A DNA stretch of 64,000 nucleotides from Ulota crispa (GCA_963920765.1 OY987244.1:20192358-20256357); one strand, 5' to 3'. Positions 11,709 to 25,562 are shown, counted from the first letter of the stretch. Program-made: numbers and translations. The notes: generated by a model not told the origin, from the sequence alone.

Positions 11709-12364
11709 TTAACCCCTCAAGGTCCAAGGGGACCAAAACTGTCCTTCCTTGTTTGTAATTTGGGATGCCTAAATTTTCTTCATGGTTAATTACAATGATC
11801 ATTGTTTTTTTTAAGTTCTTGTTGAAGTCTTGTTTTAGTATCAAAAATCTGATTTTGAAAATGACTGATTATGATTTTTCTATTTAAGATTTTGAGCAAG
11901 GGTGTCTATTGCAAATTCTTCACTTTCTAATGTTGAGAGCTCTTGGAAATGAGCCTCAAATACACTAGAACTTGGAGAAACAATCACATTAGAAACTTAA
12001 TTTAAAAATTTGTAGAGTAGATTTTAAGAAGCCCTAAATTGATTAGGGTTACATATGTTGTACTCTACATACTCATATTTTTTTGGTATCATCAATTTTA
12101 AATTTGAGATGTGAAAAGAGGATTGAAAGACTTCAAATCACTTTCACAATTTTACATCCTCTGCATCAAATATTATAATCTTTCAATCCATAAGTGATAT
12201 TGTTGTGTTTTCTTTTGCTATGTGATTGGTAACATATCTAGTTTGAATTTGTATGGTTACCATTTTAAAAAAATTGATGCAACTTATCCAAATGTTGACA
12301 TTTTTTCATACAAGAACAAGTTTTGAGATACTTGGGACTGAGAGCATGGGCCTTGAGGGGTTAA
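11709..12364. mobile_element. TTAA element, family C
   Basis: The left end is TTAACCCCTCAAGGTCCAAG and the right end is CATGGGCCTTGAGGGGTTAA, with TTAA at both borders. It is almost identical, in inverse orientation, to 25838-26493, which indicates recent mobilisation. Non-coding, about 656 bp. Confidence 0.9.
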
Positions 12365-12929
12365 GGGTTTTTTGTACATAATGTTCACGTTTGTGTAAAA
12401 AATAAAGATTGGGTAACATTCACCATTTTTCAACAATTGAGATTTGAGTGTTACTTAAAATGTAAGTACAATGTTATATGAATTAACAAATTCAAAGTAC
12501 AAAATAAAGGATAGACGATTGCTATAGGCATTGGGTTTGTTTTGTTAGGTACACTAAATTGGTATGGATTAAAATGCTTGAAGGTTGAAATTCAATTATT
12601 CAATGCTTTAAATCTTACAATCATTGTGGATTTGAAAGTCTAAACAAGTGACTGGAAAGCAGGGTTTTTTTTTTTTGGCATTTTGGTGCCAAATTGCGCC
12701 CAAAAACAAACTCTGGCTAAAAAACATTAAAAAAATACCAAAAAACTTGGATGATTTTGCCATTAGTCTTCAATTTTTTTAAAATTGGATGAAATTGCCA
12801 AATTATGGATGAAAATCAAATTTTTAGACATATAGTATGTACCAATGTGATATTTTCTATCCAATATATGGATGAATGTTGAAATTTGAAGCACCATTAT
12901 AACATTTCAAATAGCCACCTTCACACTTC
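12365..12929. other. AT-rich intergenic DNA
   Basis: No supported feature. A poly-T tract lies at about 12664-12677. Confidence 0.5.
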
Positions 12930-13842
12930 TTAACCCCTAAAGGCCCAAGGAGCCCACTTTGGGCTTTAGGAGAACTTGGGCAGGCTCTATTGATGTCATT
13001 GTTTGGAATTTTTTCATGAATTTTTTAGGATGGATGCTACTCATCATAATCTACTTGTGAAGCTTTATTTTATGTCATTCCGATAAGTAATGCAAAAGTT
13101 ATAAGGTATTTTCTATTTCAATATCAAATCAGGCAACAAAAAATATTTTCTAAATTTTTATTTTTTATAAAATTTTATAGATTGATACCTACTCAGAAAA
13201 AGTTGAATCACTCAATTCCAAATAATGAGGTAAGAGTTACAAGGAGTTTTATTTTGTGGGCAATGAAGGTAGGAAGAGGGTAGAAAACACATATAAAGTT
13301 ATCTTTTACTCTCAATTTTGAAACTTTTCAAATGAAAATGAAAATTAAAGTTCCTAATTGTTTGTTAGAGCATTCTCACCATTGGGATTAACAATTTTCA
13401 GATTCTTCCAAAATTTATTAGCATATTAGTTGTATCTTTCATTCATCAATACCTTTCACTTTACAATTTTTGTAAAAATGAATTCAAATTGTTTTTTGGT
13501 CAATTTTTTTATATATGCTTCTAACCCATTTTCCAACCTATTGTAAAAATTGCACAAGAAATACAACATACACGCTTTTCTCTAAAAAGTTTGAAAAACA
13601 AAACTTCACCTTTTGGAAGGACTAGAAAAGCCTACATTTTGAAATTTAGGCACATCAATCTTGGAATTGGTGGGGATTTCATTCTGAAATTTTGGGACAA
13701 TGTAGTTGTGCAAGTCAACCAAAGGATCCTACAATTGGATTTGTTAAGAAGTAAGTTTCAATGAAGATTTTGACCTTGGTTTGGGGACTAGTATTTTGAA
13801 GTAGTTTTGGGCCTCTAAACACAAAAGAATTTTAGGGGTTAA
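12930..13842. mobile_element. TTAA element, family B
   Basis: The left end is TTAACCCCTAAAGGCCCAAG and the right end is AAAAGAATTTTAGGGGTTAA, with TTAA at 12930-12933 and 13839-13842. It is homologous, in inverse orientation, to 50820-51740 and 58126-59064 (shared subterminal CCCACTTTGGGC). Non-coding. Confidence 0.88.
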
Positions 13843-13931
13843 AAAATGAAGAAGAAGACATGTTTGAAAGTGATTGGAGTGATGTTACTTGAACCGATTT
13901 GATGAATTGTGCTCTTGTTAATGTGTTTTCC

Positions 13932-14845
13932 TTAACCCCTAAAGGACCAGAACCCCTTTTTTAGAAACATAGCAATTTTGGGCAGGTACCTGTGATTAGA
14001 GCTTTTCATATTTTAGGCTGAAATTTTAATAGAATGTGGGGACAAGGTTTATCTTTCATATGCACTAAATTTCATGACATTTGGAATTATGAGTAAAAAT
14101 TTATGGCCTAATATGTTGTTTTTTACATTTGTTGGGCAGCTTGGGCAGATTTTTAAAAATCACTTTCTTCAAAAACAAATTTTTAAAATGGGTTTAGAAG
14201 ATTTATGTGAATTTAGGAAGCTTTGGACCATTCCGTTTGGATCAACAAGATGAAAGTTATGAGGACTTTTTGTTTGCAGGTAGTTGTGGATTCTCTACTC
14301 CAAAATAAACTTTGAAGTCCTTTATTTTACTCAATTTTCAACATTTTGGAAAAAGGATAAAGCCAAACAATGAATATTGTTTATGACAACATTATGACCA
14401 TTGGGATTGGCAATTTTCATTTCCATAATTATATTCTTAATAGTTTAGTGTTTTGAATCATTCTCTACTTCTTTTTACTTACTAATTTTTTTCCATATGT
14501 TATACAACTCCAAATGATTTGAAACTTTTTTGACATGTACTTAGGTGGAATAAGGAACTTAGAGAAGCACCACTCACATGGCCTTTTTTCCTTAGGAACT
14601 CCACCTTTTGAAGGGTAGCTGGTTTTTCACCAAATGTTTTTGAATGTTCAAACCATTCTAACTTCCAATCCACGTGGTTAAAAAATCTGAATTTTTTTTC
14701 ACATCTTCTAAAACCATTCTTCTACAAGATCCTAAGGTCATGTATGCACAAAAATGTTTTTTGTTTTCAAATTTGGTTGATGCTCTAAAAATGGCAGTTT
14801 TGAAGAGTTTTTGGAGAAAACTTTGCTTGGTCCTTGAGGGGTTAA
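13932..14845. mobile_element. TTAA element, family A, inverted copy
   Basis: The left end is TTAACCCCTAAAGGACCAG and the right end is TTGGTCCTTGAGGGGTTAA. The interior is the inverse complement of the other family A copies (block around ATGAAAGTTATGAGGA). It sits only about 90 bp from the family B element before it. The short open frames on both strands at 14658-14879 are part of the element, not genes. Confidence 0.85.
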
Positions 14846-16484
14846 TTAAATGGAACCTGTTGTGAGTGATATTAATCAAACCTTACATGGAACCTGCCAT
14901 TGTGAGTGGTATCAATCAGACCATACAGGTTCATTGATTTCCAGTATACGAATTTATGAATTTGTTGCAACGATAAAGGATATATTTATAAGCTTGTTGC
15001 TTCTATAACCTATACCTAATATTTGCTTCTTTTTTTCACATGCTACCTTGTTTGCCTTTTTATTTATTTTGCAAGTTAGCTTTGGAAAATACATTTAGTT
15101 TATGGCCAAAATGTACAATTTATTCACATCAATCACCAATTCTCATATATAAATAACGGGAATTTTATTTTGAAGCTTCTTATTGGTTAATTCAACAAAC
15201 ATTGGAGTACAATATATATTTTGTAAGAGTATACAGTTAACTATCTTGACTATAAGCACTGACTTTGCTACTAATTGTCAATTGATGTTAAGATATAAGT
15301 TCATTGGACTTGTAAATTCAACAATCATAAACATTATAATATTGTAAAATGTCATCAGATTGTCAAATTTAAGAATACATATACATTGGATGAAGTTGAT
15401 TTTTTTTTGGAATGCTACAAATACAATGAACTTACAATACCGTTTAATTTTTCATGATTTCAAGCTGTTCTACAAGTAAATAGAGCCCAAGCTTGGTAAA
15501 AATATATAGGTATGTAAAACTAAAGTGATTTAGCACTAAAATTATGTTACACATGTGTTTAGAGCTTTAGGAACTAGATTGTTATGATGGCCAAAGAAAC
15601 ACTTGGTTACCTCTTCACACTTTTGTTTTTGTTTTTGTAAAATATTTCAAGTATCATGGCAATTGCTAGGTTGATTGGGCAAATAACTTGAATAGTGATA
15701 TTTTCAAATTTAGTTAGTATTTATTCTTCCTTAATCAACAATGATTGATTTATGGTATGTTTGAGGTATTTGAAAAAAATTGTAATTTTTCCAAATACAT
15801 ATATTTATACATATATTTTTCTTTTTATAAAAAATGGTATGTAGCTTCGTAATACTTTTGAAAATGCGCCCTAAACAAATCAATTCAAAATTTGGAAGAA
15901 AAGTTTATTGTGAGGACATTACTTTTCACAATGTTCAACCAGTGCATAATTATATGCACGTGTCATTTTTGAGACTTTGTAAATACTTTAAGTTTTGGTA
16001 ATGGTCTTAACAAGTATCATTCCAATTAAATAATTTTCTTGTAGCTTTTAGCTTATTCATATATTTCAAAAGACTTCAAATAGTATTTAGACAAAATATG
16101 GCTTTTATACCACACCATTAAAATTACTCAATTGTGCAATAGATTGAATTATAGAAAGCTAGGATTGCTTTCTACTAAGAAGCAAGTCCATTTACTTATT
16201 AGTTGACCTACTATCCCATATGAAAGTACTTTATAGTTTTGCTATGATGTTGTATAGTAATCAACAATACACATCAAATGCAAACATGGTCACCTTGCAT
16301 TGAAATTATTGAAGAGTTGAAAGTAAATGAAATGCTTGATTTGCAAGGAATGCCAAAAAGTTAAAGTACTTAATATAGCAACCAAGCTATGACATCAATT
16401 AATGCACAAAGAAAATTTTGAAAAAATTCAATCAATATTTTTTGAATGCAGCAAGACTTTCATTGATGGTATCCATTCAATTAA
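14846..16484. other. AT-rich intergenic DNA, nothing recognised
   Basis: No gene, RNA or repeat boundary is supported. Confidence 0.5.
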
Positions 16485-16620
16485 CACTACAAGGGAACCT
16501 TATCAAATTGGACAATTTTGTAGATTTGGACATGTTGATTTGGACATAATTTTGTCACTGCACACAATTTTTTGTCATTTTGGATACATTTAGTCAATAT
16601 GGACACAATTTTTTGTAGTG
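16485..16620. mobile_element. CACTA-like MITE, family H copy 2
   Basis: It begins CACTACAAGGGAACC and ends TTTTTTGTAGTG. Internal repeats of the TTTGGACA / TTTAGTCAATATGGACAC type match the copy at 7522-7683. It has no coding sequence, and the target duplication is not clear. Confidence 0.5.
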
Positions 16621-19137
16621 CAAAGTGTTTTTCACAATAGTAGGTTGTTATAACACCAAAGCAAAACTTCCACATAAACATTCAAAAACCATATGCAAGG
16701 AGGAGAAATGCACCAAAGAACAACCAGAGACAAATGTTGATTTGATTGATTGTTTGCATCAAAATTTGCATAACTTTTATTTATTCCACTTTCAATATGT
16801 ATAATTGACATGTTTTTGATGAGTGTTGACAATGGACATTTCATTCATCTTCATTGATTTCTAAATAACAAGAATAGTATGAAACCAAGTAGTGCCACTT
16901 CAATCATTTGTTTATAAATTCCAACCAAAAAACCATGTATGAAGTCCAAATAGAAAAGACAATCCTTATGGGATAGATTACACTCACATTGTATCATCAA
17001 ATAATGATATTTGATACTTTTGTATTTCTAATTAATTATCTAATTACAATGGAAAGAGAAATAAATTTTAATGCTTGGTGTTTAGAATCACAAGATCTAA
17101 AGATTCTTAAGAATAGGAGCCACTATCATCTTAATGTTTGTAATTTGATCCTTAATGGAGATTTTAATGGAACATTATGTCCCAAAAAATTCATTTCATT
17201 AAATTAGGCTTAATCCTATTTAGTATTGTCGTTAATGGTATGTTATATCCAAAAAAAATTGATTTCAACAAAAGAATTCTAATCTAGTGCTTTTACCATT
17301 CAAGTAAAGAGTATAAAGAAATGGTTATAAGCCCAATGTCGGCCTTTCTAATAGATTTAAAATTAAAAGTCATTAGTTTTTTATAAAATAGTAATTCAAC
17401 AATCACAAAAATAATAGCAAGTAATTATTTTTTATAATTTCAAGTTTTTGATTAATAAGACAAAGGTTTTATGGATTTTTTCAGAAAAACAAAATTCACA
17501 TCTTGAGTGTCTCCTATTATCTTGTGTTAGTCCAACAACGTAGCTTGCTAGCCTTGAGCGGCGAGCTTGTGAGCCTTGAGCGTGAAATCCATGAGCATGA
17601 AGCATTAATCTGAATATTTTAAGAGATAAAAGAACAAATTCATTTTTATAGACATTTAATAAAATGGAGAAAAACATTGTTTATAGTAAATTTGGAGACC
17701 TATGACCACGTTTATGTCCTTACACTTATGACCATGCAAATGTAAATTTTAATGTTTGAAATGTCTATGGTGATAATTTTATAAACAAATTGAGGTCAAA
17801 ATATTGAAATGGATTATGAGCTACATGTACAATCCTTCAAAGGTTTGAGCATCAAATAAATGAAAATTGATAAAATTTGATAATGTAACATTTAAATAAA
17901 TACAAAAAGGGGTCTTACTCCTACAAGCCCATTTTAGATTAACCTACATGAATATTTATCAATGCATTTTGGTACAAGACTTGGTCATTAAGATAACTAT
18001 TGATCTTCCAAGATTTAGACTAAAGCAATCACATCAACTTTTATTACAATTTTTCACAAATAGTTTGCAATGAAGAAGAAAAAGCTTTGTGATGATAATA
18101 TACAAAAATCTCACATTACATTGATGGAAAAAAGATTTTTTAGGAAAACAATGCATTCATGTAGTTTTGCACAATTGTAAAAGTGTGCGTGGAGAATCAC
18201 AAGTAGCAAATTTGAAGTTGTCATACATGTTAAATTCAGAAATGATTGATTTGAGACATATGCTGCTGATGTATATATTTGCATGAACAATCTTGAATGT
18301 AGAAAATCACTTAAACAACAAATAACTATTGAATCAAAATATGAGCACTTTTAATTTTTGATTTTGATAATCATTGCTTGAACTAGAAAGGCCTTCACTT
18401 TCTTGTAACTATTACTAGAAGCATGTGTAATTATTATTTTTAATATCCATCTTGCAAAAGTAACAAAAGAGGTAATATAAGTGCTTGCAGTTTACATATT
18501 ATTGGCAACATCCAATGGCAAATACAACTATATTTGCAAAGTCTGGGCAAGTGCAAGTGAAAACTTTCCTATTGTAATTTGATAAACATCATTTATGTGA
18601 TTGAATCTTATTTCAACTTTCAAATAAAACAATTGCACCTAATCCTAGCAAAAGAAGTAATGTTACTTCCAAAATCTTACCACATACATTGGCTGCAATC
18701 TATCATATGTTTTTTTGTTATGATGTAGGTACATTAGCAATTTGCAAAATAATACAAGTTTTTTTCACGGTTGGATAAGTTTTTTTGAAGTAGATGATGT
18801 TAGTTTGTTGTAACTAATGCATTCAAAATCATTTCATATGTTGAATAAGGTTCAAGAAAATAATAAAGGCTGTTTTTGCAAACAAAAACCTGCATGTTGC
18901 AACAATACAAAATCCTCATAAGTAAAATTTATACTCAATAAAACATGCCGAGATTCTAAAACCTCTAAGAAGTCAATAACCCACTTTTGCTTACTACCTT
19001 TGACACAATGCCCTATATTATTTGAGCAAAGTAAAAAATTAGTTAGAACTTCCTGGCAACTACTATATTCTTTTTTTTCCCTTAATAAGTTGGAGCAAAA
19101 TTTTTTTAGAGCATTTTCTCTATTTTGGCAATGTATA
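16621..19137. other. AT-rich gene-poor DNA
   Basis: Only short open frames of low complexity are present, and none resembles a known protein. No RNA gene or clear repeat is seen. Confidence 0.5.
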
Positions 19138-19999
19138 GTGGGATATAATAAGTTTTAGTCCACCCTACTCTACTATTCAAAGGACTTAGCATTTTGTAGA
19201 ATGCAATTGGCTTTTTTGTATCTTGTATCACTAATCTTTAATTCTTATACAATCCTAATCAAGCATACCAAATTTGAGTTTCAAAAAACCAAAATCCTAT
19301 TTTTGGTGAATTATTTTAGATAAAATTAATGGTTTTATATGATAATTGATTAAAAAACATTGGTGATGAATTTTTGAGATTTAATTGTATGGGTATGTAG
19401 GAAACATCCATATGCACATCTTTCCTTTTTAAAAAAATCAAAAAAGTCTCAAAATTCCCCTTATAGAGATTTCAATGTTAAGTGATTATAACCAAATTTA
19501 GTAAAATAGATTTATTTGTGTTTTAATTAGCTTTTGGCAAAATAATCATATCATCATGCTCAAAGCTACAAATTTAATCATAATGTATAATTCAATTAGC
19601 AAAATCTAATGACCATAAAGAGATATCTATTTTACTAAATTTGGTTATGATCACTTCAACACTGAAATCTCTATAAGGGGAATTTTGAGACGTTTTTTAT
19701 TTTAAAAAAAAAGATGTGCATATGGATGTTTTCTACATACCCATGCAATCAAATCTCAAAAATTCATTACCAACATTTTTTAATCAATTATCATATAAAA
19801 CCATATATTTATCTAAAATAATTCACCAAAAATAGGATTTTGGTTTATTGAAACTCAAATTTGGTATGCTTGATTAGGATTATGTAAGAATTAAAGATGA
19901 GTGATACAAGATACAAAAAAAGCCAATTGCATTCTACAAAATGCTAAGTCCTTTGAACGGTATAATAGGATGGACTAAAACTTATTCTACCCCAATGTA
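19138..19999. repeat. Foldback element with about 370-bp arms
   Basis: The arm 19138-19513 (beginning near ATAATAAGTTTTAGTCCA) is the inverse complement of about 19625-19999, with many matching blocks such as CAAAGGACTTAG / CTAAGTCCTTTG and CTATAAGGGG. The loop is about 110 bp. Arms carry scattered differences and small indels, so this is an older foldback transposon or MITE. No coding sequence. Confidence 0.85.
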
Positions 20000-20275
20000 A
20001 TTCATATTTGAACTTTGTTGCTAAGCATGCCATTAAACATTAAACTTGCAGTTGATCTTTGCAATGTGCCATTTCAAAGAATAACAAGCCTTTCCATGAG
20101 CTATAGGGACGTAAAAAACAACATATCTCTTTGGAATTGAGTTTGCACCTTTACCAAATTTTGTTGAAGCTATTGTTAACATTGTTTTTAGTCACAATTG
20201 AGAAAAATTAACCTTATTAGGCCAATGTGAATCTTCCTTATCACCTATTAGAAAATCCAATTTTTTTTTGGACTT

Positions 20276-20464
20276 TCAATTTTTTTTTTCTTCTTGCAAA
20301 TGTGAAATGTAAATTTCATTAACTATTGCTTCAAGTAACATGTTCATTGCCTCAATAGTTTTCTTGGGCTCTCCAATTTGTATTGCCACTCTTAACCTAA
20401 ACTCATCCTTAAACAAGTTAAAATCAAAGGCACGGCCATTTAAAGAAGCTCTAAAATCTGTCAT
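20276..20464 (-). CDS. Short unrecognised open frame, possible gene or transposon remnant
   Basis: This minus-strand frame of 62 codons has a fairly protein-like composition (IQIGEPKKTIEAMNMLLEAI) and contrasts with the low-complexity frames around it. I do not recognise a family. Downstream in transcription sense, stops appear at once in all frames, so if it was coding it is a fragment. It may belong to an old element lying between 20.0 and 20.6 kb. Confidence 0.2.
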   Translation of the reverse strand: MTDFRASLNGRAFDFNLFKDEFRLRVAIQIGEPKKTIEAMNMLLEAIVNEIYISHLQEEKKN

Positions 20465-21239
20465 TTGTATCCACGCTCAATGTTGTTGTTACATGTGGCA
20501 TTAAACAAGTTGTACCTTGAATTTCTTGACATTTGAGGCCATTTGTTGTGTATGATCTTTGAAAAATTGCATGAAGGCATCTACCAATTCTTCTTAGATC
20601 ACATTCTACAAAACAATTCAGAAATTAATGAATTAAATTATTGTCATTTCAACATTGAAGTCTTAAAAACTGTGAGTATTTAGTAAAAAATAAAACAAAA
20701 AAATTAAGAGCTAACAAATTTTTGTATCAAATACCTAATTGATTAATAAAGATGCTAAATTGAGCATGAAAAACAATATCCTTGTGATAAAATGAAAACT
20801 TTGTAAGCATGAATATAATTAAACAAAGGTAATCATACAATTTGTTTTGCATGAAACTCAGCAATCTAAGTAAACTAAAGCAATTTAAAAACAATAGCTT
20901 GCTATAACTACAAATCTGTTCTTTGCATTTAACAACTGAACTCTAAATGAATTTACAAATCAAGCTTTAGAAACCAAAAGTACCAAAGAGCCCCTTCAAT
21001 CATTAGTTGTGGCCAATTGATGTACTTTAGGAGCCTTTTGGTACTCAAATATGCAATTCAAATATATCACTAAGTTTTGAGATTAGGTGTAATTTTACAA
21101 ATTTGCAATATATCAATCAAAGCCAATTGATGATTTTCATTTGACATTCAGTACTCACTTTATTTAGGTAATATAGAAACTTCAATATGGAGATTACAGT
21201 TTTTGAAATGAATAGCGGCCTTACTCATCCTAGAACTGT
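20465..21239. other. AT-rich intergenic DNA
   Basis: Nothing is recognised. Confidence 0.45.
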
Positions 21240-24200
21240 CAAAATAAGCATAGCATATTCTAGTGTTACCTAAGTTTAGGCAAGTGGAGGATATCTTCTA
21301 AACTTGGAAAAGTTTACGCCTTTTGTGCGAGTGTCAAGCGGTCCTAGATCAAGTTGCGCTATTACTGCGATATCAATCCATGACAAACTTCATGGGGTTG
21401 TGCATACATGCATCAATGCACATTGAGTTGAGTTGAGCCGCGCTTGTGGGTTTTAATGGGCCTTGAAGTGGGTTGCTCCATCCTTGCAAATCTTGATTTG
21501 CAATTGTTGACATGCCATGAAGTAGGTCACACTACTATTACATGTTTTGAACAATGCTAGATCAAATTACAATGTGCTTAAGAAACTTGCTTTAGAGCGC
21601 CCCGTTACCGTAAGTCCAAATTCGTGCCAGGTTTGGCCAAACTTGACCAAGTTTAGGATCCCTAATGGCATCTAGGCTTGCAAGCACACTAAGTTTCCGG
21701 CTCAAATAGTAACAGATAGTTTTTTGTACGTCAAAGGGAAGGAGAGTTTTGACGTGGTGAATGCTAGTATTTATCAGGAATTCTTAAAATGCAGTCACTA
21801 TATATATTTACAAGGGTGGTTAAGCGCACCGCAAGACCTTAATTGTTGCTGACTAAGCTTTTGGATGTAAGCCTAGCCACCTTTGTTTTGAAAACCATGC
21901 AAGATCAAGTAAGAAAAACGGCATTATTTTGTTGAAACCAAAGTGTGGCTAGGTGCACCCCTAGGAGCTTAGTCGGCAATGACTAGGCTCTTGGAAGTGT
22001 GCCTATCCACCTTCATTTTGACAAACAAGCAAAAAACTTGGTAAGTGTGAGTGCTCAAACCTCCCCTTCGAGAAGTAAGCGCGAGCACAACCGGATTCTA
22101 ACAAAACTAGGAATTGAGCTATATCAGCAAGAGGGTGGATTTGGTTGTAGATTTCCAACTAAAGTTGCCTTCCAAGCAATGGATCTTTACTAACAAGCCT
22201 ACAAGATAAAGTGATGAACAAAGAAGAGGACACTCTACCTAATACTAAATGCGTTGGATTTTGTGATTAATTGAAATGGGAACGTCAGTAATCATACCTT
22301 GTCATGGGGGTTCACATCTCCTACATTCTAGTTGTGAATGGCCTCCATTCTCCCTTGGATGTGGTGACGATGGTGCTTAAGTTGACCGGTTAGTGATTCT
22401 GCTCTAGAGATAAACAATCACAACACTCTAGTGGGTTCCAGATGCCAAAACCTGCTAGCGGACCGGCTTACGTGCCGTGGTTATGACGAATAATCACAAC
22501 GTTGGCCGTGTACCGGGAATGATGCTAAGGGTAGTTTCTAGCTGCCCAAATGACTCAATAGTAGTCAATAGCAATGTAAGTGATCCCTTTGTCTAGCCGG
22601 TGGACATAATATGATGGGTCTGCCTCTCCAACGTGGGCTAAGACATAATTAGTGGACAATCAAGAAAGAACACCTCTTGTAGTTCAAGGAAATCCTAAAA
22701 ATTAATGTTAATTGATGCCAATTGCTAGATAACTCTCTTGAAAGTCAAAAAGGGTTAGTTAGAGTATTTAAAGCCCTTCCCTTCCCTTGTATTGATTTTT
22801 GAACCTAAGAGGGGTTTCTGAGAACCTCAAAGCTTCAAGCTTGGATCAGAGCCTTGGTTGAGGGCCTGGATTGGAGCCCTGTCAAGACCCTGGTTTTGGC
22901 TGATACCCGGCTAGTACCCGATGGTGAAGGAAGGCTTGGGAGGCCGCGGCCGTTGTGCTGCAGGTTGCAGCCGAAGCTAGGTGAGCACTACTGGTCCTAA
23001 CTAAAAGCTTGCTGAGAGCTCAATGAGCACGCTGGTTGCTAGCAGGGGGTTGAGGGACATGAGGGCTCGGCCAAGAGCTCAATGAGCACGTTAGTTGCTA
23101 GCGGTAATTTGAATGGGATGAGAACTTGGCTAGGCTCGATGAGCATTGTTGGTTGCTAGCGGGAGTTTGAGGGGGATGAGAGCTAAAGTTGGAACTTGAT
23201 GAGCACGCTGGTTGCTAGTAGGGGGTTGAGGGACGTGAGGGCTCGGCCAAGAGCTCAATGAGCAATCTAGTTGCTAGCGGTAATTTGAATGGGATGAGAA
23301 CTCGGCTAGGTTCAATGAGCACTGTTGGTTGCTAGCAGAAGTTTGAGGGGGATGAGAGCTAAAGCTGGAGCTTGGTGAGCACTGCTAGTTGCTAGCAGGG
23401 AATTTGAGGGGGTGAGAGCTAAAGCTGGAGCTCGATGAGCACTGTTGGTTGCTAGCAAAGAATTTTGAGAAATGAGAGCTTGGCTAGAGGGCGCTGCTAG
23501 TTGCTAGCAAGAATTCGGGGGAAGTGAGACCATCGGCTAGGAGCTCGAAGGGCACTGCTAGTTGCTAGCGGGGAATTTGAGGGAGTGAGAGCTAAGCCAG
23601 AGCTCAAGAGCAATGCTGGTTGCTAGCAGAGGATACTGAGAAAGTGAGGGCTAAAGCTAGAGCTCAAGAGCAATGCTGATTACTAGCAGAGGATTCTGAG
23701 AAAGTAGGAGCTACGTCTAGAGCTTGATGAGCACGCTGATACTGGGCAGAGAATTCTAAGGAAGTGAGGGCTTGGCTAGAGCTCAATGAGCACGCTAGTA
23801 CTAGCAGAGGATTCTGAGAAGGTGAGGGGTTGGCTAGAGCTCAATGAGCAATGCTGGCCACAAGTTGGGCTTCGAGGGGAGTGAGGGCGTAAGCTGAGAG
23901 CTGAATGAGCAATGTGGGGTGTCAGCCTTGGAATTCGAAGGGGTGAGACCCAGGTGGTGTCTTCACAGTAGAATGTGGGGAGTTTGGGGCAGCTGGTAGT
24001 GCCACAAGCCAAATAAATTTGTAAGCAAGGTTAGGCCTCAAGCTGAGAGAATCTAAAGACTCAATGGCTTCTCAGAGATCTACGAGAGGAATCGGGTCAG
24101 CTGGCTGAAGCTGGGCTAAGATGATTCTAAAGGAGCTGCTAGGAGGACTTGTTCTAGTATGATGGGGGAGTTTTGGTAATGCAATGGTAAGCTGGCTCTA

Positions 24201-25562
24201 AACACCCAATACTCCTATCCTGACTAAAAACCTTGGTGGCTAACATGGTGACCACAGTGCTTAATTAGGACTTCTAAGAAGTATAGAAGAGTGGCATTGC
24301 CAAGTTTTAATCCAACTTCCTAGGGGTTAGTAGGACTTAAGGTAATGCAAACAAATTCTAACTATCTAATGCTTGGAGTGGACAAGGGCAAGTAACAAAA
24401 GAGACCGTGGAGAGAGTACAAGTGATGGTGACAAAGAAAGAGTGATGAGAATGATAAGAAGTGATGGTAAGTGATAAGTGATGGTTTGGGAGGAGGTGGG
24501 CCTCCCTTTATACATTTGAGGGGAGGACACCTTGGCCCTCTATCTAGGAGATCCATAGATCTCTTGAAATCTACCTAAAATATAAGAAAAGCTCAAAAAG
24601 GATGAAATCTGGATGAATTTGCCATAACTTTTGGAGTGTAGCTCCAAACAACAAACGAATGGTGGCATTGGATTCCTTGGACCCAAAATAGACCTAGTTT
24701 TGGTTGTTCACACTCCCCATTCCAAGCTACAGGGCGTCGGGAAACTTGAATGAAGGATTAGAAGTGGATGGATGAAAAATCCAAAATTGGGAATTCATCC
24801 CAAATTGAGAAATTGACTTTCCGAGGTCTTTCAATGTTGTTGGGGGAGCCAAGAAACATTCCTTGCTTTTGGCAATTGGGCTCCAAATAGATGATATCTT
24901 GAATTTGGATGTCGCGCGCTTTCTTGAAACTGGATGGATGTCGTTGTTTGAGGCTTTGCCACTATCAAAACGACTTGAAACTTGGGGGATCTTCACAAAC
25001 CCTTAAGAAACTCTTCCACAAATTTTGGTGGCATTTTACTGCCATTTGTCAACCTCCTTTCACCGAGGTTGACTAGTAGCCTAGCAGGGTTAACTGCTTG
25101 GAATCACACTCTCTGAAAAGTGGAAGGTCTAAACCTTGGGTATAGACGCACCAACTTGATAATGTGACGTGAACTAGATGATGTGGCCCTTAGCCATGGC
25201 TTAGCTAACCATTTCCTAAACTAACCTTCTCTAATTAGGCTAGTGGGGACTTTTGGAGGGGATCCCAAGCCCCTTGTAACCAAACCTAAACTAACCCTCT
25301 CTAATTAGGCTAGTGAGGACTTTTAGCCCCTTGTGTGTGTGTCACTCAAACTAACTAAAAACTACTACATTTCACTAAATCTCTCCTAATGACTTACCAA
25401 ATGGAGTAGGGTAAATGGCGTACCGCTAACCATTAGGTCTAATTAATTTAAATCAACATAAATGGCTATTCCACTTATCTCAATTTAATTTCAAAGCTAA
25501 GTAAAACAAAAAATGAATTCAGGACTTCTGATGCTGAATTTGGGCCTCACAATAAGAATGAT
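21240..25562. other. Less AT-rich repeat island, probable retroelement relic
   Basis: Base composition changes visibly here compared with both sides. The island contains an imperfect repeat pair of about 90 bp (21823-21912 and 21953-22045, each with a CTTAG..GACTAAGCT-like core), a 59-bp tandem array (23014-23935) and a duplicated block of about 70 bp (25213-25330). No intact polyprotein motif (protease, reverse transcriptase, integrase) is visible. A retrotransposon or satellite-like relic is an inference from composition and repeats only. Confidence 0.35.
23014..23935. repeat. Minisatellite, 58-60 bp unit, about 15 copies
   Basis: Each unit contains GAGCTCAATGAGCACGCTGG-like sequence followed by GTTGCTAGC and a G-rich spacer (GTTTGAGGGGGATGAGAGCT). 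The GTTGCTAGC-equivalent core recurs at about 23036, 23096, 23155, 23213, 23272, 23330, 23390, 23450, 23505, 23565 and 23626, then in decayed form. The first six units group into a higher-order repeat of three units (about 176 bp). Units decay toward the right end. Confidence 0.9.

Noticed and set aside
14658-14879. Overlapping open frames on both strands
   Set aside because: They lie inside TTAA element family A and are not conserved as frames in the other copies.
17432-17677. Minus-strand frame with HAHGFHAQGSQARRSR
   Set aside because: It derives from a short imperfect repeat (GAGCCTTGAGC / GAGC-type) and is surrounded by low-complexity residues; no family resemblance.
23014-23935. Possible CRISPR array because of regular 59-bp spacing
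   Set aside because: The units are continuous tandem repeats in which spacer and repeat parts both recur, and the context is a plant nuclear genome. No cas genes.
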